Shown piece by piece: positions 1 through 11,546 of a stretch of 64,000 bases of DNA. The notes beneath the pieces are model-generated. The model did no database searches and had not been told where the DNA came from. It saw nothing but the letters and a program-made list of their open reading frames with translations. Source of the DNA: Synchiropus splendidus (Eukaryota; Chordata; Actinopteri; Syngnathiformes; Callionymidae). The position numbers and the translations under genes are program-made. Each line of letters starts with the position of its first letter. The stretch's first letter is position 1. Location: assembly GCF_027744825.2 (NCBI RefSeq), contig NC_071345.1:9817501-9881500 (forward strand), read 5' to 3'.

Positions 1-1520
1 TCAACGTGATTGGAATTTTCAGGGCTGAGTAGGTGGCGCTGTTCCTTTATACAATGTGAGGTTTGTCTCAAATGGTTCAAAGCAAGGGAATGTAGAGCAG
101 TAGTGATGGGTTAATAAATTTCATTTTCCTTGGCCACCAGATGGCGCTGTCTGCTGTACAATGTTGAAGAAGACAATTTAGCAGTGGGCGCTTTTATAAA
201 CAGATCTTAAATGGCATATTTACATTTTTTTTTTCATCATTTAATGAGCAAGTATAAAACATTTTTCACATTTCTATGCGTTCGCTATAGTGTTGAATTA
301 AACGTGTATGTTTTAGCTTCATTTTAAAGCTGAAAAATAATCCCCAAACATATTTGCTGTGTTTCAATGTGATACTTTGCCATTTTTGTTGAGTGATTAT
401 TGATTTTATTTCAACAGCCGGTGAGTCAAATATGAGGTGACTCAAATATGTCTTTATACAAGTGGAGCTTTATTTTATTGATATTTAGCTGTTCACATTC
501 ATATTTGTGCAAAATTTTGAGACATGAAAAGTCTTGTTTGAACGGCAGCACGTCACAGTCGCCCCGTTTCTCTGTCGCAGGAGCTGCCTCGTCACATGAG
601 CCATCACGTCACGATGGACAGTGAAGTGAGGAGGTGAAAGAAGAAACGGTTTCCTCTGCCTTTTCAGTTTGTCCTTTTTCAACGTATTTACTTTGTCGAC
701 CAGTGGATCTGTTCACACATGCAGAGCGACGCTATTCATGACCCTGAGTGACCTGTACGTCACACTGAACAGAATTTTCATTTTGCATCCCAGTCTGACC
801 CAACTTAACATAAACTTTGCCTCTGTGTGGGAGATTTAGTGAACTGGAGTTGTTTGTCTGTATCATCACATTGGGTGTTTGATCTGCTCCATCATGACTG
901 TGTTATACTTTGTTTTGTGAACCAACAAGAATGAACTGCTTCAGATTAAAGATGCACTGCAAACTGGTTTCTGCTGAGCTTCCTATTTCCCAGTGAGGGG
1001 ACACCAACTGGGGGGTTTGGGCCTATTGTGAGTTCACTTTAAGGCTAATGAGGTGTAGACGGGGTTGAGCAATGTGCATTTCCTATGACTTGGAACTGGG
1101 TTTCTGTTATCTGGTGGAGACCCTGACTCAGGTGGGAGGAGACCACCAGCCAGGACCAGGTGGATGTGTCAAATCTCTCCCACAATAAGGTCATCATTGT
1201 AAGGAAATTCCACTCATTTCACTTTTATTGCTGACCTCTCCACATCATCTTCAGACAGAAGTGATTCATTTATTTCCTACATGCTGAGTTGAACTTCACA
1301 TCTTTAGTGTAACCACTGAGAAACCTCACAAAGGTGCTGATACAAAAAAAAAATACAGGTTAGTACACAACTGATCCGTACAACTATCCTGAAAGTGACC
1401 CTGTATGTGGAAGTCTTCTCTGGAAAAGAGAACCTTTAAGACTTGCCTGAATTAAAACTGTGCAAAACAACATTCATTCACAACAACGGCGCTCCAGTCA
1501 TGTGACTCGTCCTCAGTGGT
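1..1520. other. capn3 downstream flank and 3' UTR; two short repeat copies at the left edge
   Basis: No coding region is supported. The part next to 1520 is the presumed 3' UTR of the minus-strand calpain gene. AATAAA-type poly(A) signals on the minus strand (read as tttatt on plus) lie at 1269-1274 and 1224-1229. Positions about 20-60 and 125-175 hold two related segments with the core ggcgctgt followed by tacaatgt. The second also reads ggccaccagatggcgctg (132-149), which fits a CTCF-type core and resembles the ends of the inverted-repeat element at 52534-52650. Between about 200 and 1200 I see only AT-rich unique-looking sequence. Confidence 0.5.
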
Positions 1521-4500
1521 CTAAGAGTACATGGTCAGCTGAAGCCACTGGAATGAGAGAAATAAAATTATGTGCAGGTTGTGCGCTAACTCGGCAACAC
1601 TAGCTCTAACACAAGTCTTAAAGGGCTGCTGTAAGGAGAGTTAAGGGCAGAGGTGAAGAGAAGAAGAGTGCAGGCAGGGTGGAGCAGTTTAGAAAATGAG
1701 GTGAAAAAAAACCTTAACAGGACAGTTGTGGTCTTGGCATAGTCTATGTTTGCAGAATCAGGAGTCAGAGTTCAGGCCCTTTTATGCTCTGTTTACGTAA
1801 AAAATTGTACCGGTCTGTTTCAAACGTTATTGTCACTGATCACATGCTTCCAGGTGTTCTTTACGTAGATATTGCTGTACACCAATATATCCACCAGGGG
1901 GAGCAGCCCATAGTCAGAAGTTTATGACGATGAACTCCAAAACAAACATGGGGACTGTGAACAAAGTATTGATATGTTGCTCTTGCACAAAAGAGGAAAA
2001 CAGAGGCAGCGTTGTAGGAGGCGGTGATCAGTGAGGCTGTTAAATATATCGCGACTGGAGGACGGAGAATTTCTGCCATTGCTGGGACTTCTTTGCATAA
2101 ATGGGCCTTTACAAGAGTTAGAGATGAAGGCTGTTAGGGGGAGTCATTGGAAGTGACTACAATGACAAGGTCAGAAATGAGTCTGTCATGTGGACATGTG
2201 GAAAAGTTTAGAGACAGAGTCAGGGAGGACAGATGGGTTGTGGAAAGGCAAGAGTTGGACCAGGAATGTTGGAGATACTTTACCTCCAGGACGTTTAGCT
2301 TGATCAGACCGTCTCCATCTTTGTCAAAGGCATGAAACGCCCCTTTAAGAAAACGGACACCTTCAGTTCCTCCCAGTCCAGGTGTGTATTTCCAGCATAG
2401 TACTCACTGAACATCCCCTCCAGCCTCACAAAGCAGCAGATGTAGCTGTCAAAGTCGATGTTGAGATGTTCGTCTGCGTATCTCATTGCAATGATGTCGT
2501 AAAGCTGCTTATTCAGGTGAAACCCTTCAAGAGGAAGAAAGTTTTTTTTTTACGATTCTCAGGTTCTTAATATTCATCAGGCGTCGTCACACACCTGCTT
2601 CGTTCACAGCGTTCCTCATTTCAAAACTACTTATGGAGGAGGATCTGTCTTTGTCGAACCGTTTGAAGATCACCTGCAGAAACAGCCACATGATCACATG
2701 ACCTATCTATCTCAAAAAGGGGTGGTTCCGACCTGCCACTGCTTGATCTTCTTCCACAAATGTTTGAACTCCTGCAGGTTCAGTTTTCCAGTACCGTCCG
2801 TCTGGAATCGGTTCAGAGGAAAATGCATTTTTTAATAGGAGGTTTTCAATCTGTCAGACTTCCTGGTTCCAACACATACGTCCATGAGGGCGATCATGCT
2901 TCTGCAGGTCTCCAGACTGAAGCCTTCAGTCTTGATGTCGCTGTCTGGAGGAGCATGTGATCATCATCCGTACAGGACAAACGTTATGATCCGTCAATAC
3001 TCACGTTTGTCCAGCACGTTCTTCATAATCCTCTTCAGCTCATTGGCACATATTTGCATGTCCTGATGGACAAAAGCAACGTGAACATCCGAGCATCAAA
3101 TCTTCTATTGCGTGTGTGAGGTCCTCTCACCTCACCAGCAATCTTCTTGTAGATCTCTCTGAACTGTTTCTCCTCTTCCGTTTCTTCTTCTGGCTCGAAA
3201 AGTTTTCTCTGAAGGACAGACATTTTTCATACACTTCCACTCTGACATGGGAACCACTTGCTCTCCTACATTGGTTAATGTCACCGTATGTATGTTGCGT
3301 GGTTATATGTGACCAAGGAATGAGTATTATGTATCACAATATATGTCACAATACCAATATTGCGTCATACACTTAACTTGTACTCCCAGCTCGACTAAAA
3401 TCTCAAATTTTATTAAAAAAATTATGATATTAAGAGATGAAATATCAACATTATATATGTTTATTCCAGTGCAAGCGGCGTCATCACATCAGAAAAAGAC
3501 ATTACGAGATGGAGGACGAGACCTTCGGGAGAACAGGTGCAGCTGAGTCACCTGATCTCACTTGGCTTCAGAGTCAATTGTTTTATTCCCAGTCCTGCCA
3601 TTTGACCCGGCGAGATTGCGTTTCAGGACGGTCAGTGACCATACGCGATGCCAGGTCGGAGGTCGTCGTGAGCTATTTGAAGAAAGTCTCCAAGTCCATC
3701 CGCACCTAAACTGGTTACCTTGGGCTTCTTCCTGGCGTCGCCTTGAATGCCGTCGTGTTCTATTTCTTTATTGGCTCGTGCTCGATCTGACACGAAGACG
3801 ATGGGCTGGCGAAGAGAGAGGTGACACACGTCAAACCAAGGATCGCTGTTATACTTCTTCATATTAGTAAAAGAGTGAAAAGGCTCACTGTGGTGTTACC
3901 TTGTTTCTCTTTTTGTGGTCTTGCTGAAGGCCAAAAATGAGGAGAAGAATAGAAGGATGAAAACAAGTGAAAGACAGGTGTGTTAACAGGTGGAGTAGGT
4001 GTGAAGACAGACAAAGTTAAAAGTGATGTCATGAGGAGTGAACGGTTCTTTTAGAGTTATATTGGAAGGCATATTAAAATACAAAAAAAATGGAGTGCCA
4101 CATTACCCGGCCACCTCCAGACCACTGACCCGTGTTTGATCCGACTCTATCGTGTTCTCCGCCTCCCTGCAAAAACAAAAACCCTGGCAGCCACCGTCTT
4201 TTTTTTTTTTCTTCCAAAAATAGGTCGCCCCAATCTTACTCTGAGGTGCTCTTCTTCTCGGAGAAGACCCTGAGGATGAACTCCCCCTCGTGGTGGGGTT
4301 CAAAGGTCGTGGGAATGATGACGTACTCTCCGGGCGCCAGGCGGAAGCGCTCGGTCACCTCTCGCAGGTTGATGTAGGATTTGCATTTGGCCTTGGATGC
4401 TGTGTACAAGAAGAATTCCTTCTGCAGATGTTGGTTTTGTCCACGCATCTGGAAGCACAGATTGTTTTCATGCCGTGATCTTGCTAATGGTGAAGTGGGC

Positions 4501-7500
4501 ATCTACTCGGACGCACCTCCGTCGGCACCTGCACACGAGACAGAATGAGTGTTAGAATTCAGATGTAAACGTTAGTGACAAGGGAAGTGTGATCCGAACC
4601 TCGTAAATGGAGAAGCCAATGGTGAGAAACCTGGCTCCCTGATGGCGCTGCATCCGGCGCCCTTTCTGCATCAGAGCCACGACCACCGTGCACGCCGCCT
4701 TCCCATCTTCGGTGTCGTCGTCCTGCTCGTACAGCTCCAGACGGTACTGAGGGTTGGTCCAGAACGTCTCTGGGGAACAACACAGTCACTGTGATTTGTG
4801 ATCGTCTTCTCTGGTGCCTTTGATGTAGAGTGATCCCTCATCTAAGGCGTTACGAAAAGTGTAGTCATAACCCCAATATTTCAGCGTCTCAGTTATGTTT
4901 TAAATATTTTTGGCTAGGGAGAGGTCCATGACCCTCTGAAATTGGTTGCGTGACCCACTTTTGGGTACCAACCCCCTTATTGAGAATCACTGCCCTGAAT
5001 GTCTCCCCCAACTTGGTCCTCTAGCTCCTGGATTTCGGGAGCTACGGCAGCATCCAAACAATAAAAACATAGATGGCCACACATGTCGAACCTGGGTAGT
5101 TCCTGCAGCCTCCAGCCGAGCTGCCTCTGACCCAGCGACCCTCGTTGACCGACACCGTCCAGCTGTGTCTTTCATCACCCTGTAGCGTGTCGGGTGTCAG
5201 GTTACACATCTCCAGCTTGGTGAAGTTCCTCTTGAACTCATCAAAGGACATCCTGAGAGAGAGCCATGAGTCATGTCACAGGAGCACGGAGCTCAGGGCC
5301 CAGAACTCACCAGAACTCGCTGGACTCCACTGTCAACTTCTTCAGGTTCTCCCTCTCCGCGACAGAAATGGTGGACCATTCTTTCGAACTGGAGCAGAGA
5401 AGGTTTAGCTCCAATAGATCATAGGGGGAGCGGTCACTCTTACTTGGCGCTCCAGGGGCCCTTCCAGAGCACCCACCCCCAGGGGTTGCGCAGGCGAATC
5501 AGTCGAATCTTGCTCTCCTTCGCCACCTCATCGCACTGTAGAAGACAACATGTCTGAGCTTTTGCTCAAAAGCAATGGATGAATGTGACACAGCACCTGC
5601 TCAAGGCCGATGACTGAGTAGGCGTGACCCCGGACCAGACCCTGCTCCGTCCGAGACTCCATTTCACTGGCGGACTGAACCTGAAATACAACTCAACTCC
5701 ATAAACAGCATTTTACTACATTGGTTTTCTTGGTCCTCACATCGATGGAGCAGCCCATCAGCGAGCCTCTCTCCAGAGCTTTCTTCATGATCATGTACAG
5801 ATCTTTTGGAGCCTCTGACAACTCAAAGAACTCAGTGACTCCTCCTGTGAAGTCCTCCATGGCGTCCAGCGTGTTCCCGCCTCTCAGAGACTCGTATGAG
5901 CCGTGCAACCTGAGAAACAAGGACGTTGGTGAAAAGACTGGCCAGGAACCTCCTCCAGCTCTCCAAGGTCCACCTCTCCAGCTTGCCCCCGGGCCTCCAC
6001 CCAGACTCTCAAGTTCAGTTACCCAGCAGAGAAAGTGAATTTGATCTTCAGCTTACATCAGACAAATCTGAAGTAGAGATCTAGAAGATGGTGAGTGAAC
6101 TTTTCATCCACGATTCCTGCAGGTGTTGAAGTGGTGGTCCTCAGCCCTGCTCAGGTGTCAAGACTCAGACTTACTTGGCGTAGGCTTTCTCCATAAGAGC
6201 GCTCCAGAACTCGTTCTGGCGGAAAGATTTGGTGAAGACCAGCCGGTTGTTGCAGGTCGGGATGCGGTCGTCCACGACCACGTCGATCCACTCGCCATAG
6301 CGCCAGAACTGAACAAGGGAAGTTTAGTGAGCGTGTGCATGCTGCAACTTTTGAACAGTATGTGGCTCTTGTCTGAATATCGAGTGGATGACAAAATGGG
6401 ACCTGTAGATCTGCATTGTTCATGTATACAATATACACAGTCTATTTTGTGGCAAAGTATTTAACTCCATTTTTATTTCCTGGTTCATTATGGGATGCAA
6501 CATTCAGACCTGAAAGTGGAAGATCCCAGCGTAGTTTTCTGTGAAGCTCTGCTCCGGAGGAATCACTCTGTACAGTAGCTTCTCGTTGAGAGTGAGACAG
6601 GCGATGGCGGCCAGTAGCCAGCAGTCACCTGCCAACAGATCTCACGTCTTCATCTGAGCGTATCACTTGATGAGTGCAGGGTCGAAGGCTCAGCTGACGG
6701 TCTGTGCTCTGCACAAGTATGTGCTGGTGATGGACACTGACGTTTATTATCACAGAGAGTTTGGCTTTGTACAGTGAGATAACAGATGTCAGCTTGACCC
6801 TCAAACCCCACACCATCACCAGGATGTTCATTTTAAAAGGAGAAGTGTTGGAGTGTTACCCAATTCTCCCTGACAGATGTCCGTCCTGCTCGCCCCGTCA
6901 ATGATGAACTGAGGGTTTTCACAAATTTCCTGTCACAGGGAGGAAACAAGAGCATTATTTCTTGCATTTTCCCTTCATTTATTTTCACTAAATTCGTCAT
7001 AAGGCTGTGACGCTAGGAGCAGATAAAGATCAGTGGTGGATTGAAATGGTAAACCAAAGCGGGCCTAGGATGGAGTCTTGAGGGACTCCACTTTGGTTTA
7101 AGCTTTGACCAGCAACTAAAAACAACAACCAACAAAAAGTAAGATGAATCCTATTTGGATTTCTCCTGGGCTGGTGCTGATCCATGTGGACCTCCAGCTG
7201 ATTTACAGCTTGGAGTTGTAGCCTCATAGACAAGTCTGACACAGAAGCAGCTGCTCCACTCCAAGTGTCAGGTGTAAACTGGACCTGCATTTTTGTCTGA
7301 GTGAAAGTATAAGCTCAGGGTTCAGAGTGCTTTTAATGACATCCACTTTGACCACTGAGGGGTAAACATCTCTGAAGGAACCCGGCGTCTGACCCGCCTC
7401 CTGAATGCACTACATACTTATGAGGAACAGCTGCAGGAGGTCCTGACCCGGTTCTGCCCTGAACAAGTGAAGACACGTGGAACCAGGGGAGAACTTTGCC

Positions 7501-8519
7501 GTCTCTTAACCTCACAACTCAGTTGCGGCATCACAGCCCCATGGGTCAATTTTTGCCAAATGGTCTTGAAACAAAGTTGCATGGTTTTCCACGGGGTACT
7601 CTGGTTTCCTCCCACAGCCCAGTCATACAAAACAGAGGTTAATCGATGACTCTGAAGTGTGTCTGTTTGTGACTGACCTCCCAAACACGCCCAGTGACAG
7701 ACACATCTGTCACATAAGCCAGGTCCGCCCCAGGACCTCCTCCCACTCTCAAAAGCAGTGAAGCAACAGCAGCACTGAAATCTTATAGCTGTATTTCCCA
7801 TTAAATTGTTTTCAGTCTTATAATTTCAGCAACAGTCGGTGGAACAATTGAAAACATTCTCAGACTTAGCGAGGAAACTGATACCAGGCATTGAACAAAT
7901 AAATTACTTGAATTAGAGCTCTGAGTGTTTGCTGGCACAGCGGTGAGAAGCACCACCACCTGTTGACTGGCAAACACATGCAGGTGTCAAATGCAGTGCA
8001 CTGAAAGGCGACCAGCACAGTCAGGAAGCAGTGAAGCGGCTTGGCTCTTGCTGAAGGTTCAAACTCAGCCCTCCTGTGTGAATCAGCTGGCTGTGATAGA
8101 AGAAGCCGCTAACTCAGAGCTATGCGCCGCCGAAGTCCGCCGCACCAACATGACACCGCAGTCATCTGCTGAGCGGGAAGTGACGCGATTGACAGGTTTT
8201 AACTCACCGAGGGACGTTTCCACTCAAACTTCATGGGGGTCTTCTGACTGTAGAAGAGGGAGGAGTCGTTGGCGGGAAACAGGGGATCTTCAAACAGAAC
8301 CTTCTTCTTCACATATTTGTCCCGCAGCTCCAGAAAGGTCTTGAGACGCCTGGCATCCTTCACTGCCTCGTTTCTGCTCAAGATGGCAGAGTAGATGGAG
8401 TTGGCCCCAGAGAGAGGGTAGTCCGATTTCCCATCAGGCCCGGCCGACGCTTCAGTTTGATAAAGCTCCTTCTTCTCAGCGATTTCCACCACAGGCTCCC
8501 TCGGCTTCTGGTCATCCAT
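1521..8519 (-). CDS. capn3: Calpain-3-type cysteine protease, 23 coding exons, 769 aa, lacking insert IS1
   Basis: Calcium-dependent thiol protease of the p94/calpain-3 branch, which in muscle associates with titin. Exons (high to low): 8519-8208, 6929-6860, 6628-6510, 6308-6175, 5909-5741, 5680-5597, 5535-5444, 5388-5311, 5252-5092, 4769-4600, 4528-4517, 4448-4240, 4166-4130, 3923-3900, 3805-3719, 3208-3131, 3062-3005, 2944-2880, 2801-2733, 2673-2595, 2524-2408, 2342-2284, 1547-1521. All phases join. The catalytic triad is intact: Cys130 in GDCWLL, His287 in GHAYSV, Asn313 in RNPWG. C2-like domain motifs ([24 protein letters not shown]) are followed by an IS2-like basic stretch (HKKRNK, then PIVFVSDRA) that marks calpain-3 rather than calpain-1/2. 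The penta-EF-hand region ends WLQLTMYS. The N-terminal extension of about 50 residues also fits calpain-3. Odd: the IS1 insert (about 48 residues in human calpain-3) is missing between exons 5 and 6. Exon 11 is only 12 nt and exon 14 only 24 nt. Confidence 0.95.
4910..5000 (-). repeat. hAT-like transposon end fragment in capn3 intron 9
   Basis: Read on the minus strand, the segment begins cagtgattctcaataa and continues with a gggt...cccaaaagtgggtcacg pattern. This is the usual end of a widespread fish hAT-derived repeat (cagtggttctcaac... followed by gggtcg/gggtcacgac). Only one end is seen, so it is a truncated relic inside the intron between exons 9 and 10. A similar end (cactggttctcaacctatgggtt) lies near 40616. 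Confidence 0.45.
6930..8207. repeat. capn3 intron 1 with a dispersed-repeat fragment
   Basis: The largest calpain intron (about 1.28 kb). Positions about 7590-7690 carry ggtttcctcccacagccca, then gttaatcgatgactctga and tgtgtctgtttgtgactg. This matches a very common fish interspersed repeat, also seen here at 35936-36070 (same orientation) and, reversed, at 55650-55760. I see no exon inside the intron. The reading frames there are repeat or chance. Confidence 0.45.
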
Positions 8520-10734
8520 CCTTGACTTGAAGGCCAGCTCTATCTTTCCAATGTACGGTAGTTTAAATCTCTATTGTTCTTCCTCGATTGCGTAAAGGGG
8601 TCTTGCAACACAAGCCAGAGAAAGTTCCGCACTCCTCACGCAACACCAGTTATCACTTCTTGTTCCTTCCATGAAAAGTCAACATGTGAGAGCGGACCAG
8701 TCACAGTCTCTGTTGCGTCCCTGTTGCTGGATCTAAATATAGGCACCTTTAAAGTAGGGGAGGAGACTTGTTGGAGGGGTCCAAACCCTCGGTCAGGATT
8801 CTCTGGCCCCAGTGTGCGGCACATTTTGATACTGTGGAAAATAATTGTTTTCAAAGCCAGCTGCAATTTGGGGCGGAGATTTATCCGATCAGTTGGATCG
8901 GTGGTATCAAATAAACCAGTACAATAAAAGAGATGACCATCCAGCTGAAGAACCCCGTCTTCCGACTCCCTACGTCCGCACTGGGAATTTCAGGAAATAT
9001 AATTCCAACTGGCTCTTGAGATGGTCGCAATATGTGGCATGACATCAAAGTGATGCTGCCTTAACATTATTGATTCTCATGTTGTATGTTGTATTGTTGT
9101 AAAGACAGCAAAGAATCATGCATCAATAATTCTGCAAAACACAATAAGACAATTGGAAAATCGAATTAATTGCTCAGCTCTATCCTCATGCTAACAAAGC
9201 ACTATTATCAAACCTTATTAAATCTTTCAATACACTTCAAGTCTGAAGTCAATATATATAAGTGTGTGTGTGTGTGTGTGTGTGTTTATTTTATTGATCC
9301 CAAGCAGGTAAATGAAAAATGAGTAAAGAAATACAAAAAAATGAAAAACAAATGAGCAATATGTAAAATGTACATTAAATAAATGAGGGCATGTGTTTGA
9401 AATAAAAATGTATACTTAAATACTCCGCTCTCTGTTTTAATACTAAAGAAACCATCAAGATTTTAAATGAATTATTTGAATCGTTGTTGTGCTCTTTGTT
9501 AAGAATAGCCTCTATTAAACTCAGTAAAACCAACATTCTAACTTGAATGTTTATCTTAAAATGACTTGGTCTGGTTGGCCTTATTGTATCAATGAGACAT
9601 TATGCAACAAAGAGCGAGGTGTTCGTCAAAATATAAGTATATCAAAGTAGCATTTGAGTTGTCCTTTGACTGATTTATTGAAAGACACAGTTGTTTGTAA
9701 TTGATATATCGCTATTTCAATAAGCGCATGACTCTTGTGAGAATGAAATCTGATTGTTCAAACACTTAATGTCTTTATTTTGCAATATTGTTTTGAGATT
9801 TTACGTTTGCATAGCGTTTGATTGGTTCTTAGGGCTGTGAAAGGGGGATTATGTCGTCTGTGTCCAGAGTCTGGCAACCCGTGCGGCCCTTGACGTTCCT
9901 CTCTCTCAGTGTTCATCTGGAAGTTGTCGCCATCATGTCAGGCTAAATGCTAACGAATCTGCAGCCAGTCAGACTCCACTGGGCAACTTACCCGTCGCAT
10001 TCGACTCTTCTCGCTTTTCATGTTGACTTTTGATTAAACATTATGGCGTGTGTCAGATAATGCGTGAAGAGCTGTTGCTTTAGCGTGCAGTTTTGCCCGT
10101 GTTCTCTGGGCTTGCGGCTAAACGCTAGTTAGCCCGCTAGCGCTCATAAAATATCGACATTTCTCGACCGTGACAGTGAACAAAGCTGCGACGGTAAACA
10201 TCGACGTGTCTGTTGTTGTTCAGCTGCGGGGGACGAGGAGATAACAGCCGCGACTCCTGGGCGGTTCTCACCCAACCAAGAAAGCTCCATTCGGTCCTGT
10301 GCGGGAAAGAAGTGAAACTGGAGCATTCATCGACACCAACATCATCTTTAACACGTATGTTGTTTTGCCTCTTGTTCTTTTCGCGCCTCCTTAAGCTCGT
10401 CTTTTGTCTTATTGGTGCTAACTTTAGTTGAAGTCTGGTTCACACGGGGCGTGTTCGCGGATATAATCGGAATCAGATTCAGCTTTATCGCCAAGGTCAG
10501 CAAGGATCCCACCAACTAGGAAAGTGCTTCGGAACAACGTGCAATAATGATCAAAACATAATAATAATAATAAGTAAACAAAAATAATTGAATACATAGA
10601 AATAAACTATTATTATACAATGTCATTCGAGTGAAACACAAAGGAATGTGCCATCTAAGTTATCAGGAGTTGAGTAATTCAGTGGGGGCACTTCTCTGTG
10701 ATACAGCAGGTTTCTGGGCGTGACAACTCTGAAG
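8520..10734. other. Spacer between divergent capn3 and nrbp1, with (TG)n and presumed nrbp1 5' exon
   Basis: The two genes diverge from this spacer, so both promoters should lie here. 8520-8700 would be the calpain 5' UTR/promoter. A (TG)n microsatellite occupies 9262-9285, followed by a ttttattgatccc tail typical of fish repeats. About 9850-10350 is less AT-rich and has several CG dinucleotides, so it is the likely nrbp1 promoter and noncoding first exon; the exact start cannot be fixed. At 10468-10545, aatcagattcagctttatcg is another fish repeat remnant, followed by an ATA/AATA-rich run. The splice acceptor before the first coding exon is probably the cag near 10707-10709. Confidence 0.45.
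9262..9285 (+). repeat. (TG)n microsatellite
   Basis: Twelve uninterrupted TG dinucleotides, in the capn3-nrbp1 spacer. Confidence 0.9.
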
Positions 10735-11433
10735 ATGTCTGAGGGAGAGAACAAGCAGGCCACAGACACGGTCCAGGAAGTGAAGCAGGAGTCGGTGGCT
10801 GCTGCTCCGGCAGGTCAGGGAGTGTCGTCTGTGTCTCCTCCAGTGTCCATGGTGACCCAGCCTCCCACTACCGAGGATGAGGAAGAGGAGAGCGAGGATG
10901 AGTCCGAGATCCTGGAGGAGAGTCCGTGTGGACGCTGGCAGAAACGCAGAGAAGAGGTAGTTGATGGTCAAGTCCACTGTGGAAGCAGAAGAAAGTGAAG
11001 AGCGCTTGTTTTTTTTGTTTGTTTTTTTTTGTAGGTGAATCAGCGAAACGTCCCTGGCATTGATAATGCTTACTTGGCTATGGACACGGAGGAAGGTGTG
11101 GAGGTGGTGTGGAATGAGGTCATGTTCTCAGAAAGGAAAAATTTCAAACTGCAGGAGGTGAGTTTTGTTCAGTTGTAGTGATGCATGTTAATGTCATTGA
11201 CGTGCGTCGCCCACTGTTTTTTTCCACTTGAGACAGCACTGAACACGTGCTACCATAAATGAGTCTAGCGATAAATGTTTATTTAATACTCATCACTCAT
11301 GGTCCGTGCGATCAAATGAATCAATTCCCACGCTAGTGTGATCGAAGAGACATAAACTCAAGCTCACATGTTTATGTACTGATTTTTAACAGTTCTTTTG
11401 AATGATTTTTTTCACATGCTGGATGGTTTTTTG

Positions 11434-11481
<48 letters not shown>

Positions 11482-11503
11482 CATCTCTCTCTCTCTCTCT
11501 CTG

Positions 11504-11546
<43 letters not shown>

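Noticed and set aside
4107..4166. Longer version of capn3 exon 13 ending at 4107
   Set aside because: It leaves the wrong phase for the next exons; the gtcagt donor at 4129 restores the frame and the expected basic IS2 start.
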